A stretch of DNA of 64,000 nucleotides, from positions 248,001 through 312,000 of the forward strand of contig JAJQRA010000023.1 of NCBI GenBank assembly GCA_046533095.1, in the 5' to 3' direction. Position 1 is the stretch's first letter. Every line of letters begins with the position of its first letter. The notes under the pieces were generated by a model. The model did no database searches, had not been told where the DNA came from, and saw nothing but the letters and a program-made list of their open reading frames with translations. The stretch is from ZAX-1 sp046533095. GTDB taxonomy: Bacteria; Bacillota; Clostridia; Lachnospirales; Lachnospiraceae. The position numbers and the translations under genes are program-made. Below are positions 34,952-43,904 of this stretch, piece by piece.

Positions 34952-36459
34952 CCCAATTCCTCCGCCACTTCCTTCGTACGAATACCTGATGCATATGTCA
35001 TGATTCGCTCCTGCGTGAATTCTTCCTTTTCAACATTGCCACTTATTGCACCTTCGTGCAGAACAAGTATCCGGTCTGCCATTCCAATCAGTTCGGGCAT
35101 TTCAGAACTAATCATAATGACAACTTTACCATCTTCTACTAGCTTGTGCATCAATTTATAAATCTCCTGTTTCGCGCCAACATCAATCCCTCTGGTCGGC
35201 TCATCGAAAATCAATATTCTACTATCCGTGAATAGCCACTTTGCAAGTACAATTTTTTGTTGGTTTCCACCGCTTAGATTACCTACTTTTTGCTCTACAG
35301 ACGGTGTCTTTACTTCAAGGATTTCACTGTATTTTTTCGCTATGCCTGAATCTATTTTCTCACTTATAAAACCATTTTTAATAATTCCCTTTAGATTCGC
35401 AAATGAAATATTATGGCGTATACTTTCACCAAGAAGTACTCCTTGGTTCTTTCTATCTTCTGGAATGAGGCCTATTCCTGCCTTAATTGCATCGGAAGGA
35501 ATCTTAATATTCACTTCTTTTCCATCAATGATAAACGTGCCGCTATCCCTCTTATCTGCGCCAAAAAGTGCTCGGGCTATCTCTGTCCTGCCAGCTCCAA
35601 CCAGACCTGCAAGGCCTAAAATTTCCCCTTCATATGCTTCTAAATGGATGTCTTTTAGCAAACCGGTATTCAGTCCTTTGATTTCAAGTGCCTTCTTGCC
35701 TTTTTTATAGTTCGCTTTCGGATACTGCTTTCCTAAATCGCGATTCACCATACTCTTAATTAATTCTTCCGTATTTGTTTCCGGTACCTTTAGCGTCTCA
35801 ATATACTTTCCATCACGAAATACGGAAACCCTGTCACATACCTTAAATATTTCTTCCATACGATGTGAAATATAGATAATCGTTATCTCCTGCTTTTTCA
35901 GTATTTCGATAATATCGAATAGATGTGATACTTCATTTTCCGTTAATGGTGCTGACGGCTCATCCATAATAAGCAACTTGGCGTTACAGGATACCGCTTT
36001 TGCAATTTCAACGATCTGCTGATAGCCAACGCTTAATTCTTTTACAAGTGAAGTTGGCTTTATAGAAACGCCTAACCTCGCCATTACTTGGTCTGTCATT
36101 TCGTTTAGTTTTTTCATATCAACAATTCCGCTCTTTAGCGGATAACGCCCATAATAGACGTTTTCCGCTACCGTTAGTGCGGGAAAGAGATTGAATTCTT
36201 GATAGATAGCTGCAATACCGAGCTTCATTGAGAGTATTGGTGAATTATTTTTGATTTCCTCACCATTGTAAAACATACTTCCGGAAGTTGGCTTGTGGGC
36301 ACCCGTTATCACCTTTATAAAAGTAGATTTTCCGGCTCCATTTTCACCCGCTATTGCGTGAACTTCTCCTTTTTCAAATGAAAGAGAAACATCGTCGAGC
36401 GCTACTACTCCGGGAAATACCTTTTTTATATCTTTTAATTCTAAAATAGGCCTTTCCAT
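34948..36459 (-). CDS. Sugar ABC transporter ATPase (RbsA/MglA-like)
   Basis: A 503-residue double ATPase. The first domain has Walker A GENGAGKST at residues 38-46, signature ELSVGYQQIVEIAKAV and Walker B LLIMDEPSAPL. The second has the degenerate GLVGAGRTEIARALFG, then NLSGGNQQKIVLAKWL and ILIFDEPTRGID. This two-domain layout is specific to importers of ribose, galactose, xylose and autoinducer-type sugars. It couples with the permease by an ATGA overlap. A 27-base duplication lies between its start and the binding-protein gene. Confidence 0.93.
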   Translation of the reverse strand: MERPILELKDIKKVFPGVVALDDVSLSFEKGEVHAIAGENGAGKSTFIKVITGAHKPTSGSMFYNGEEIKNNSPILSMKLGIAAIYQEFNLFPALTVAENVYYGRYPLKSGIVDMKKLNEMTDQVMARLGVSIKPTSLVKELSVGYQQIVEIAKAVSCNAKLLIMDEPSAPLTENEVSHLFDIIEILKKQEITIIYISHRMEEIFKVCDRVSVFRDGKYIETLKVPETNTEELIKSMVNRDLGKQYPKANYKKGKKALEIKGLNTGLLKDIHLEAYEGEILGLAGLVGAGRTEIARALFGADKRDSGTFIIDGKEVNIKIPSDAIKAGIGLIPEDRKNQGVLLGESIRHNISFANLKGIIKNGFISEKIDSGIAKKYSEILEVKTPSVEQKVGNLSGGNQQKIVLAKWLFTDSRILIFDEPTRGIDVGAKQEIYKLMHKLVEDGKVVIMISSEMPELIGMADRILVLHEGAISGNVEKEEFTQERIMTYASGIRTKEVAEELG

Positions 36460-36478
36460 ATTTTATCTCCTATATGGT

Positions 36479-36578
36479 TTCTACTGAGCGTGCTGTGCAA
36501 TTACCCCTTAAACAGAATTCTCATCTGGGTTTGTAAAGTCGATGTGGTGGCTTCTACTGAGCGTGCTGTGCAATTACC
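36479..36578. repeat. 27-base direct repeat after the sugar-binding protein gene
   Basis: TTCTACTGAGCGTGCTGTGC begins both copies (36479-36505 and 36552-36578, 73 bases apart). The right copy is the true 3' end of the binding-protein gene, the left is a duplicate in the spacer before the ATPase gene. Confidence 0.9.
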
Positions 36579-37612
36579 TCTTCAACATTATTAATTGTCA
36601 CTGGATTGAATTTAACGAAAATAGGCTCATCTTGCTTTCCTTCTTTTATAACTTTAACAGCTGATTCACATAATAAATCTCCTTGGTGGAATGAATCTAA
36701 ATCAATTGTGCCTCTCATAATGCTTGGCTTTGCAATGTATTCTAATACTTTATCTTCTGCATCTTGACCCGTTATACAAACTAATGCATCACCCTTGCCG
36801 GCTGCAATCATCGCTTCATACGCACCAAGTGCCGTAGCATCATTCGAGCATACAATTACATTTAAATCAGGATTTTTGGCAAGCACTGTTTCAACTGCTT
36901 TCATCCCTGCTTCTGTTGTATTTCCAGATTGAGTCGATACCGTCACTGCATTCGGCGCTAGTTCCGTAAGGCCGGCTATCATGCCTTCCCCTCTTGCGAT
37001 TAATTGCTCATTTTCTTGAACATAGACATACATTACTTGTGCATCTTCTTGCTTATCCAAATTATCTAAAATCCACTGTCCTGCTATTTTTCCATTCTCA
37101 TAGCCATATTGATAGTTATCAATCGCAAGCCACGCATCCGAACCTTCAATATTCTCTGACCAAGATATGACCGGAATCCCTGCAGCTTGGGCTGCTTTCA
37201 CCGCACCTACCGGAGCCACTGTATCAACCGGACAGATAACGATACAATCAACACCTTGGGTCACTAGATTTTCAATGGCTGTAACTTGCGTTGCTGCATC
37301 AGAATGTCCATCAACGGCTTGAACCTCAACACCATATTTACTCTGAAATTCTTTCGCACCGTTAAATACTGTTATGAAATAGTTGTTCGTCAAATCTTGT
37401 ACAATAAATCCAACTTTATAAGGTTCATCGCTACCTTCGTCAGCTGTATCTGTTGTATCCGCAACATCTGTAGTATCCGCTGTATCTGCTGTATCCGCCG
37501 TATCCTCTGTTTTCGCCGTATCTGAACTTCCCGGCTCTGTCGTGGAACACCCTGCTAGCGTGAATACTCCGATTGCTGCTGCTAATGCCAAGCTAATCAT
37601 TTTCTTTTTCAT
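36554..37612 (-). CDS. Sugar-binding lipoprotein of an RbsB-like ABC importer
   Basis: A 352-residue substrate-binding protein. The signal MISLALAAAIGVFTLAGC ends at a lipobox Cys, followed by a linker with repeated Asp-Thr-Ala units (TADTADTADTTD) and then the PBP1 fold starting KVGFIVQDLTNNYFITVFNG. Conserved text includes NLVTQGVDCIVICPVD and GQDAEDKVLEYI. It hands a sugar to the permease/ATPase encoded downstream. The repetitive linker is coded by near-identical codons and may vary in length. The ligand is unknown. Confidence 0.92.
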   Translation of the reverse strand: MKKKMISLALAAAIGVFTLAGCSTTEPGSSDTAKTEDTADTADTADTTDVADTTDTADEGSDEPYKVGFIVQDLTNNYFITVFNGAKEFQSKYGVEVQAVDGHSDAATQVTAIENLVTQGVDCIVICPVDTVAPVGAVKAAQAAGIPVISWSENIEGSDAWLAIDNYQYGYENGKIAGQWILDNLDKQEDAQVMYVYVQENEQLIARGEGMIAGLTELAPNAVTVSTQSGNTTEAGMKAVETVLAKNPDLNVIVCSNDATALGAYEAMIAAGKGDALVCITGQDAEDKVLEYIAKPSIMRGTIDLDSFHQGDLLCESAVKVIKEGKQDEPIFVKFNPVTINNVEEVIAQHAQ

Positions 37613-37623
37613 CCTTTTTCCTC

Positions 37624-38427
37624 CTACGAATCCTTTCGTCCTTCTCCTAAAAATAATTTCAACATTTTTTCAATTGCCGTGTCCCATACATCCCATTCAT
37701 GTATTCCGTGCCACTCCTCATAAGTAAAATCCTTTAAATTTTCTTCGCACACTTTTTTTACCGCTTGACTCTGTCCATATAAGAAATCCTCTGTTCCACA
37801 AACCATATACACCTTGGGCTGCTTTGCATTTCTTTCTACACTGGCCTTTATAACATTTGGTATTAATACTTCCTCCGGCACATGGCTGTCATTGCCAACG
37901 ACTGCCACCATCTCCTCATCAATTCCTTCTAGTAGGTTGTCAGAATCTGGCACCTTTGAAAGATTAATAACCTCATTCAAATCATATCCGCCAGAAAATG
38001 CACCACAGTAAGCATATACATCGGAAGCTTCAATTGCGCATCTTAGTGCACCATAACCTCCCATTGACAGTCCGGCTATCATCATATCTTCTCTCTCATT
38101 TGACAAATGAAAGAGCTTTGCGATAAGTTGTGGCAATTCCTTCGTTATATAGCTATAGGCATTAATGCCACTTACCATATCTAGATACCAGCTCCTTTGA
38201 ACTTCCGGAATTATGACCGCTAGGTTATATCTCTCCGCATATCTTTCAATTGCAGTTTTTCTAACCCATGTAGAAGCATTGTCTGACAATCCGTGAAGTA
38301 AAACTAACGTCTTAGGATTTTCGTTCCATATGTATCTTCTTCCATCTTGCGGCAAAATAACGTGTACTTGTGTATCCTGCTTCAATGTATCAGAATACAT
38401 ATTTCCAACAAAATATGACATATTCAC
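37624..38427 (-). CDS. Alpha/beta-hydrolase esterase (EstA-like)
   Basis: A 267-residue putative esterase family protein. The nucleophile elbow GLSMGGYGALRCAI lies near residue 120, the oxyanion/His region TLVLLHGLSDNASTWV near 42, and the catalytic His in HGIHEWDVW near 246. Relatives hydrolyse short acyl esters, including acetyl or feruloyl groups on sugars. It is the first gene of the sugar importer operon, 11 bases before the binding-protein gene, so it may de-esterify the imported sugar. No signal peptide is visible, so it should act in the cytoplasm. Confidence 0.85.
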   Translation of the reverse strand: MNMSYFVGNMYSDTLKQDTQVHVILPQDGRRYIWNENPKTLVLLHGLSDNASTWVRKTAIERYAERYNLAVIIPEVQRSWYLDMVSGINAYSYITKELPQLIAKLFHLSNEREDMMIAGLSMGGYGALRCAIEASDVYAYCGAFSGGYDLNEVINLSKVPDSDNLLEGIDEEMVAVVGNDSHVPEEVLIPNVIKASVERNAKQPKVYMVCGTEDFLYGQSQAVKKVCEENLKDFTYEEWHGIHEWDVWDTAIEKMLKLFLGEGRKDS

Positions 38428-38477
38428 CCCCTCTTTCTTTTGTATTTTGTTTATATATAAGTTATTTCTTAATTTGG

Positions 38478-38506
38478 ATTATAACACCATATACTAGGCT
38501 TGTCAA
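38478..38506 (-). promoter_or_regulatory. Perfect consensus sigma-A promoter
   Basis: On the minus strand TTGACA, a 17-base spacer and TATAAT, both hexamers exact, stand about 50 bases before the esterase start. Such a strong promoter needs tight repression, which fits the ROK regulator encoded nearby. Confidence 0.9.
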
Positions 38507-38876
38507 CCCTATTTTTGGTCTTTTTTTACAATAGTTATGAATTACAAAAATACAAAACTATTCATTTCGCCTCGTCATGCCATTACTGTTTCCTCCTTGC
38601 GCTCAGTTGTTTGGTTTCTAAGGCAAGCGAGGCTATAGCGCCGCCGTTTCGATGTTGGCGTGCTACTGCAGTTGACGCAGATGAAAGGCCAGCCGGGTTA
38701 GCGGCTGACCTTTTGATATCCTGTCCGGCAATGGAGCGTGGAAAGAGTGCCCTATCTGTTCAGGCAAAGAGGTTCATAAAATTGAAAGGAACGAAACATT
38801 GGCGTTTAGCAATTCTTTCGGCTCGATTTTTTGCATTCTTTCTCTACGATGAAAGCATATCTTCCGCAGTTTTCAA
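38507..38876. other. Non-coding stretch with a plus-strand terminator
   Basis: No gene is supported. At 38684-38713 AAAGG.CAGCCG pairs with CGGCTG.CCTTT around a short loop and is followed by TTTT, a Rho-independent terminator for plus-strand transcription. Confidence 0.6.
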
Positions 38877-39178
38877 TTGAAAAACTACGATTGGATGATG
38901 TCCTCACCTGCAAAATGGACTTACGCATGAATTGCGATGAGAATGACCCTGCAAAGCACCGGGCAAAATACCGCTGCCCAAAATCCAGCCACAAAGATGG
39001 CTGTTTTTGTGAACATCCCTGTTCCGATGCGAGATTTGGTCGAACTGTACATATTTTTCATAGTGACAATCCCAGAATGTTTAGCATCCCTCCCAGGGAT
39101 TCAAAGCTTGGGAACTTGAATATAAATAGAAGAACTTCTGTGGAACGCTCTAATAAGCTGTTGTCAATTTTTAGTTAG
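38877..39178 (+). pseudogene. DDE transposase C-terminal fragment
   Basis: Reads DVLTCKMDLRMNCDENDPAK and later GRTVHIFHSDNPRMF and RRTSVERSNKLLSI, a C-terminal pattern typical of DDE transposases with Cys-rich zinc text. No start or catalytic triad is complete. A relic of an insertion sequence. Confidence 0.7.
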
Positions 39179-39212
39179 CCACTCATTCGATGAGATTCCG
39201 AGAAGTTATGTT

Positions 39213-39933
39213 TTAACGATAGCAATTGAAATTGCTTCCACTATTCATAGCCTGATCCATATAAACAAAAGTCTTTTCTGAAGTTTTGACCTTCTCTCCA
39301 CCGGCATCTACATTCGCTTGCGTTTGCTCTGCAAATGCCTTTTTAGCTGCACGTTTTTTTTGTAGCCTCTTTTCCTCCGCTCTTTTAGCTGCACGTTTTT
39401 CTTTCACCTTTTTCTCTTTTTCTCTGCTCTCCCTTGCTTTTCTTTCAGCATTTTCCTTAGCAATTTTTCCATCTGGATCACTTGTTCCTGACATTGCTCC
39501 TGACATATTTCCATCTGCATCAATCCAATAGATAAGATTTGTCAATGTTCCCAGACCCCCTCGCAACCGCCTGTGCTGCACATCCTGGTAATGCATTCAG
39601 ATTTTCCTCCAAATATTTCGCTTTCTCTGGATCATTTGCACACTTTTCAATAAATGCACTTGATACAGAAACTGTTGTAGGCACTCCTTCCATTGAGGTG
39701 GATTTATTAAAGTAGCTGAACTTTCCCTGTAAATACTTGGTATATTCCGCTGTCGTTGTGCTCTTTGATTTTGTATCATCTGCTTTTTTATTTGATACGG
39801 CAGATTCTGTTTGAGTTTCCTTATCTGTACTCTTTTTTCTTGACTCACCCACATTTTCACTCTTTTTAGCCGCCTTTTCTACCGCATTGGATGTGTAATA
39901 TGATGTATAGCTGCTTACTCCTGATATTGACAT
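39213..39933 (-). pseudogene. Ser/Thr/Lys-rich protein of DUF6033 type, frameshifted
   Basis: Two frames give about 240 residues. The first reads MSISGVSSYTSYYTSNAVEK, with AAAGGAG before the ATG at 39933; the second reads WIDADGNMSGAMSGTSDPDG and then a long Lys/Glu/Arg coiled coil (KENAERKARESREKEKK). A single base loss near 39545 joins them. I recall similar proteins in Lachnospiraceae as DUF6033, of unknown role. No signal peptide. It may be a pseudogene or contain a sequence error. Confidence 0.6.
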
Positions 39934-40033
39934 AATAATCTCCTTTCGCATTAAAATCAGCTCCTATGTGTAGACATGAAACTCAAATCTGCCTCCCTCC
40001 TTGCATTTGATCATGCAAGGTTTTTCAATGCTT

Positions 40034-41290
40034 TTAAAGTTGCTTCCATTTAATATCCCCATCATATTTTTTAATGCATTGCTGCACATTTAAAATTCCG
40101 ATTCCTCTGTCTTTTCCATTTTTTGATACAGGCATTCCATTTTTCCATTGAACACAGTTGCTGCAATTTTCAATTCGCACTGCTACTATCTGACGATAGG
40201 CTCCTACTTTCACTCTTATACTCTTTTTTCCATTTACCTTTTCTGCGGCCTCTATGGAATTGTCCAACAAGTTTCCGAAAATAATTGTAGCATTAATTGG
40301 TTCAATATGCTTTAAATCTACATTATCTATTTGTGCCTCAAACTGTATATTTTTCTCTTTCATAGATAATACCTTATCCGTAAGCAATATATCCAATATC
40401 GGATTCCCTGTATACTTTGTAGGTATCAACGGATTTAGCATACGATTGATCTGTTTCGCATATTCAACGGCTAAATCCCCTTGATTCGACATATGCAGTT
40501 CTTCAATCACCTTTATATGCTTATCTACATCATGTAAAATCTGAATGGTAGTATTATATTTCTCCGCTTGTATCACATAATATTGATACTGCATACTCGC
40601 TTGCTGTTTAAGTAGCTCGACTTGATTCTCGTAGTAATTCTTCTCGTTGGCAATCTTCACAAAATACAGTAAATACAAATCTGCCAACACAATACAGCCC
40701 ATACTGACTACCCATAAGTAATTTGCTTTTCGTTGTACAAACCCTTCTGCAATCACTAACATATTGATAAGGCTATACGCCAATATAATTACATAGATTC
40801 GATATTGTATTTTTGATTGCAAAACGTGATTCTTCCGCATAAGTCTGCTAATCCCTGCATAATACAAAAATATTAAAACTATTTTTGAAAATGTCATTTC
40901 TAAGCAATGAAGCATAATTGGTTCATCTACTTTAATTTCCATTAATTGTAGAATCCACTGGATTAGCATTTCTCCTAGCGATTCACTCGCACTTAGACAT
41001 AACACTAACGTTTCGCATTCAATAACCCTTCTCAATGGCTTATCTGAATCTTCATAATATAAACAGTATGCACAGATTCCAACGACCATAAGCCAGACAA
41101 TAAGGTTCAGTAGTGAACTATTAAACATACTAATATATGTAATAAAAAACATCATGAAGATTTTGACTATAGTATAACTATATTTATTCTGAAAATTTCT
41201 TTTATATTTCTCATTCATAAATTGAAAGAGTATGGCTATCATAATAAAGCATGATAGCGCATTACAAAATATTAGAAACAACTTATCCAT
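40034..41290 (-). CDS. GHKL sensor histidine kinase, AgrC-like
   Basis: A 418-residue sensor with six membrane helices in residues 5-210 and a cytoplasmic GHKL ATPase domain. The HDVDKHIKVIEEL box near 255 holds the presumed phosphorylated His, followed by NLLDNSIEAAEKV (N box) and RGIGILNVQQCIKKYDGDI. The usual last strand after WKQL is missing by about ten residues. Such kinases sense peptides and pass phosphate to a LytTR regulator; its gene (41283-41756) lies just upstream, overlapping by eight bases. Confidence 0.85.
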   Translation of the reverse strand: MDKLFLIFCNALSCFIMIAILFQFMNEKYKRNFQNKYSYTIVKIFMMFFITYISMFNSSLLNLIVWLMVVGICAYCLYYEDSDKPLRRVIECETLVLCLSASESLGEMLIQWILQLMEIKVDEPIMLHCLEMTFSKIVLIFLYYAGISRLMRKNHVLQSKIQYRIYVIILAYSLINMLVIAEGFVQRKANYLWVVSMGCIVLADLYLLYFVKIANEKNYYENQVELLKQQASMQYQYYVIQAEKYNTTIQILHDVDKHIKVIEELHMSNQGDLAVEYAKQINRMLNPLIPTKYTGNPILDILLTDKVLSMKEKNIQFEAQIDNVDLKHIEPINATIIFGNLLDNSIEAAEKVNGKKSIRVKVGAYRQIVAVRIENCSNCVQWKNGMPVSKNGKDRGIGILNVQQCIKKYDGDIKWKQL

Positions 41291-41756
41291 AATATAGTCT
41301 CCTACGATTTTTTTGTAGAAATGAGTTCATCCTTTCCCGAAAATCAGCATTTCTTTTTTGCGATAATGGCAGTGTCTGGTCATTATCCAAATATATGACG
41401 CGTCCCTTGATTTTTACGATATGATTCAAATTAACAAGGTTTCCCCTGCAATTCACTGCAAAATCATATAGTTCTAGTTCTTCCACCAATTTTTCAAAAA
41501 CCCCTTTAAATTCATACATTTTATTCATCGATATAATAGAAATTCTACGTTGTCTTTTTATATATTCAAAGTACCATATATCTTCCAGCTTCAATTTCAT
41601 TGAAATATATTCTCGTCCGTTACCATCCGTAACCCTATAAAATTCCTTTTCTAATGCTTCATCTAAAAACCCGCCTAATGCTTCTATCATTTGTTCCTGC
41701 ATTTTATTTTTTTCAAGCGGCTTGCCGAGCGACGATAGCTTTGTCATAGTAAACAT
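41283..41756 (-). CDS. LytTR DNA-binding protein without receiver
   Basis: A 157-residue protein with a LytTR domain: LEDIWYFEYIKRQRRISIIS and NCRGNLVNLNHIVKIKGRVI. The N-terminus reads GKPLEKNKMQEQMIEAL, the last turn of a receiver domain with its conserved Lys, so most of the phosphorylation domain has been lost. It cannot be activated by phosphotransfer from the neighbouring kinase. No clear ribosome site precedes the ATG. It may be a constitutive DNA-binding protein or a decayed gene. Confidence 0.75.
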   Translation of the reverse strand: MFTMTKLSSLGKPLEKNKMQEQMIEALGGFLDEALEKEFYRVTDGNGREYISMKLKLEDIWYFEYIKRQRRISIISMNKMYEFKGVFEKLVEELELYDFAVNCRGNLVNLNHIVKIKGRVIYLDNDQTLPLSQKRNADFRERMNSFLQKNRRRLYYG

Positions 41757-41854
41757 TTTAATATTGACATAACACCCCTTCTTTCTTTTTAACCATTACA
41801 ACCTAGGTACATACCATCAAAAATATTATAAATACAAAGTAATTGCCAATTTTC

Positions 41855-41900
41855 ACCATCACAACTGTGAGACGAAAGAAAATTATACTTACCATCACAA
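41855..41900 (-). promoter_or_regulatory. Paired TTGTGATGGT repeat upstream of the LytTR gene
   Basis: ACCATCACAA occurs at 41855-41864 and 41891-41900 (TTGTGATGGT on the gene strand), 36 bases apart. Direct repeats are what LytTR regulators bind, although typical spacing is shorter. Confidence 0.45.
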
Positions 41901-41991
41901 TAGTATCAATCATTTTAGGTATAAATGTAATACAATTATGAAACAGTATTATGTATACAATTGAGCTAGTCACTCCCAGTTGAACATCCAG

Positions 41992-42216
41992 CTAAGCCTT
42001 CCCCTTAGGTATATGTTCTCTTTTTATACCATGCATCAGCACGATACTCCAGCCTATAATATACCATTTTTTCAAGCACCTATCTGTAGCCGTCAACCAT
42101 ATTTTCGTTGCATTCGGCGTTGACTTTCCTTTTCCAACATGTACATGAATTGGCTCATTATTCTCATTAGACCAAAAGTATACAATATAACCACCAATTT
42201 TGAAAAGACTAGGCAC
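41992..42216 (-). CDS. DUF4160 domain protein
   Basis: A 74-residue protein starting at a GTG (MPSLFKIGGYIVYFWS) with GGAGGG seven bases upstream. ENNEPIHVHVGKGKSTPNAT is the DUF4160 core with its conserved HVHV. The C-terminal third after WLTATD does not fit the family, so the gene end may be rearranged. It overlaps the preceding gene by eight bases; DUF4160 is normally paired with a small DUF2442-like partner, which that gene may replace. Possibly a toxin-antitoxin-like pair; this is inference. Confidence 0.75.
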   Translation of the reverse strand: MPSLFKIGGYIVYFWSNENNEPIHVHVGKGKSTPNATKIWLTATDRCLKKWYIIGWSIVLMHGIKREHIPKGKA

Positions 42217-42478
42217 AGCATATCCCTCCATTCTCTGCAAAACGATAACTCCGATGTGCATTATGCCTAAGAAATGCTTCAAACTGTGAAATCTCTTCCG
42301 CCGAAAAGCCCTCTTTTACTATCCAGGCATACTCTGGCAATAAACATGTTGCCGTATCAAGCCCATCTTCTGTAGGTCTCTCAAAATGCACTTCGACACT
42401 TTGCTTTCCATTGTTCTCAATTATATGCAAATGAGTTATTTCTGTTTCATCTGATAATTCCATATATGGATACATCAT
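42209..42478 (-). CDS. Hypothetical partner of the DUF4160 gene
   Basis: An 89-residue acidic protein (MELSDETEITHLHIIENNGK, then LLPEYAWIVKEGFSAEEISQ). I do not recognise a family by sequence. It has GGGGGC before the ATG, and its stop overlaps the DUF4160 start by eight bases, so the two are co-translated. Many DUF4160 genes have such a small acidic partner. Confidence 0.65.
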   Translation of the reverse strand: MMYPYMELSDETEITHLHIIENNGKQSVEVHFERPTEDGLDTATCLLPEYAWIVKEGFSAEEISQFEAFLRHNAHRSYRFAENGGICCA

Positions 42479-42615
42479 AGGTTTCGCCCCCGCATAATTG
42501 CTATAAAAAATCGAAAAGCATATTCTCTTTTACAACCTGACCATTAGGTGGACACATTTCTTTTAAGTATGCATAGCATTCATCAAGTCCATTGTAGTTT
42601 ACCAGTCCACCCAAA

Positions 42616-43046
42616 ATGCCACCTCTCAATTCTCATAGTCGTAATGATTCCCCCACTTATCATTATAATGACAACCCCTATATTGAAGATGTCGAGTGGG
42701 GATATAATAAAGATGGGGAAAATTTGCTGCAAGTCAACATTTGTAAGTTAGTAGGTGAGAACTCACGGCTTCCCGTTTGTCAAGTGGTATACGCTAGTAA
42801 CTTAAAAGGTGTCGACACCTTAAACACGACACTTGCAAAATTTGACATATCGCCGATGGCAAGCCCGTTCTAGCTGTTATGGATAAGGGCTTTTACCGTA
42901 AGCGAAATATTGACGCTATGATCGAAAACAGCGACAAAAAGTGCTTTATTATTGCAATTCCATCTACATCAGCTTTTGCCAACAAAGCAGTAAAAGACGA
43001 ACGCAATGATATCGACACAAGATGTTTGTTGGATTTATTGCTTTGA
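42616..43046 (+). pseudogene. IS1634-like transposase relic
   Basis: Two frames of a transposase core: VGENSRLPVCQVVYASNLKG to about 42857, then LAVMDKGFYRKRNIDAMIEN and AFANKAVKDERNDIDT. The VMDKGFY segment holds the second catalytic Asp region of the IS4 superfamily. Frameshifted and truncated on both sides. It likely belongs to the same family as the fragment at 24070-24268. Confidence 0.8.
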
Positions 43047-43130
43047 TTCTGATGTCAGAGATAAATTTTGTAATGACAGAGAATAATTTGTATGCTAAAA
43101 TGGCAACAAGGCAATTGATATTCACTCTTG

Positions 43131-43290
43131 TAAAACAACGAGTACAAACAGCAAGTGTTCGAGGGCGGCATATCACATGAACAAGGAGCATTGGAATACG
43201 GTGGTCATAGATTCTGATGTGCCAGACGAGGAAATAGCGTGGCAAATAGCGGAAAGCTACGATTTGATTAAACTGAAAGCGAGGAACCTC
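43131..43290 (+). pseudogene. MmcQ/YjbR C-terminal fragment
   Basis: MNKEHWNTVVIDSDVPDEEI and AESYDLI match the end of MmcQ/YjbR-like proteins. The upstream part is out of frame. It runs in frame into the DUF2200 gene. Confidence 0.7.
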
Positions 43291-43641
43291 ATGGGGAACG
43301 AACGCGTGTATAAAATGAAAGTTTCTGCTGTCTATCCGTTGCTTGTTCAAAAAGCGGAACGGAAAGGACGGACAAAAGAAGAAGTCGATACCGTCACTTG
43401 CTGGCTGACAGGCTACGACGAGCAGAGCTTGCAATCTCAAATCGAAAAGGCCGTTGACTACGAAACGTTCTTTTCCGAAGCCCCACAGATTAACCCTAAC
43501 GCCTCTAAAATCAAAGGTGTGGTCTGCGGTATTCGCGTGGAGGACATCGACGACCCTCTGATGCAGAAAGTCCGCTGGCTCGACAAACTTGTTGACGAAT
43601 TGGCGAAGGGCAAAGCGATGGAAAAAATATTGAGGAGTTAA
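43291..43641 (+). CDS. DUF2200 domain protein
   Basis: A 116-residue protein starting MGNERVYKMKVSAVYPLLVQ, with LVDELAKGKAMEKILR at the end, the full DUF2200 pattern. AGGA lies eight bases before the ATG at 43291. The frame continues upstream to 43177 through the YjbR fragment, so a 154-residue fusion is possible, but the internal start looks natural. The fold and role are unknown; such genes are common in resistance-like islands. It begins a plus-strand series of small accessory genes. Confidence 0.85.
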   Translation: MGNERVYKMKVSAVYPLLVQKAERKGRTKEEVDTVTCWLTGYDEQSLQSQIEKAVDYETFFSEAPQINPNASKIKGVVCGIRVEDIDDPLMQKVRWLDKLVDELAKGKAMEKILRS

Positions 43642-43645
43642 GGCG

Positions 43646-43894
43646 ATGACAGACCTAACGAAAATACCCGGCATCGGGAAAAACATGGCGCAACATTTGA
43701 CCACTGCAGGATACCCAAATATTGCTTCTCTGAAAGGGCAAGATCCCGCTGGAGTCTATGCCAAGGACTGCTTTGCTCAGGGAGTTCAGGTTGACCGCTG
43801 CGCCCTATACTGCTACCGCTTGGCGGTACATTATGCCGACCACGACGGACAGTTGCCAGAGAATAAAAAGAACTGGTGGAATTGGAAAGATTAA
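43646..43894 (+). CDS. Helix-hairpin-helix protein, Cdd1-like
   Basis: An 82-residue protein beginning MTDLTKIPGIGKNMAQHLTT, a helix-hairpin-helix (PGIGKNMA) followed by CALYCYRLAVHYAD, the pattern of the Cdd1/pathogenicity-locus family. It may bind DNA without sequence preference. GAGGAGTTAAGG precedes the ATG, four bases after the DUF2200 stop, so it belongs to the same operon. Function unknown. Confidence 0.82.
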   Translation: MTDLTKIPGIGKNMAQHLTTAGYPNIASLKGQDPAGVYAKDCFAQGVQVDRCALYCYRLAVHYADHDGQLPENKKNWWNWKD

Positions 43895-43904
43895 GGAGGG
43901 CGAA

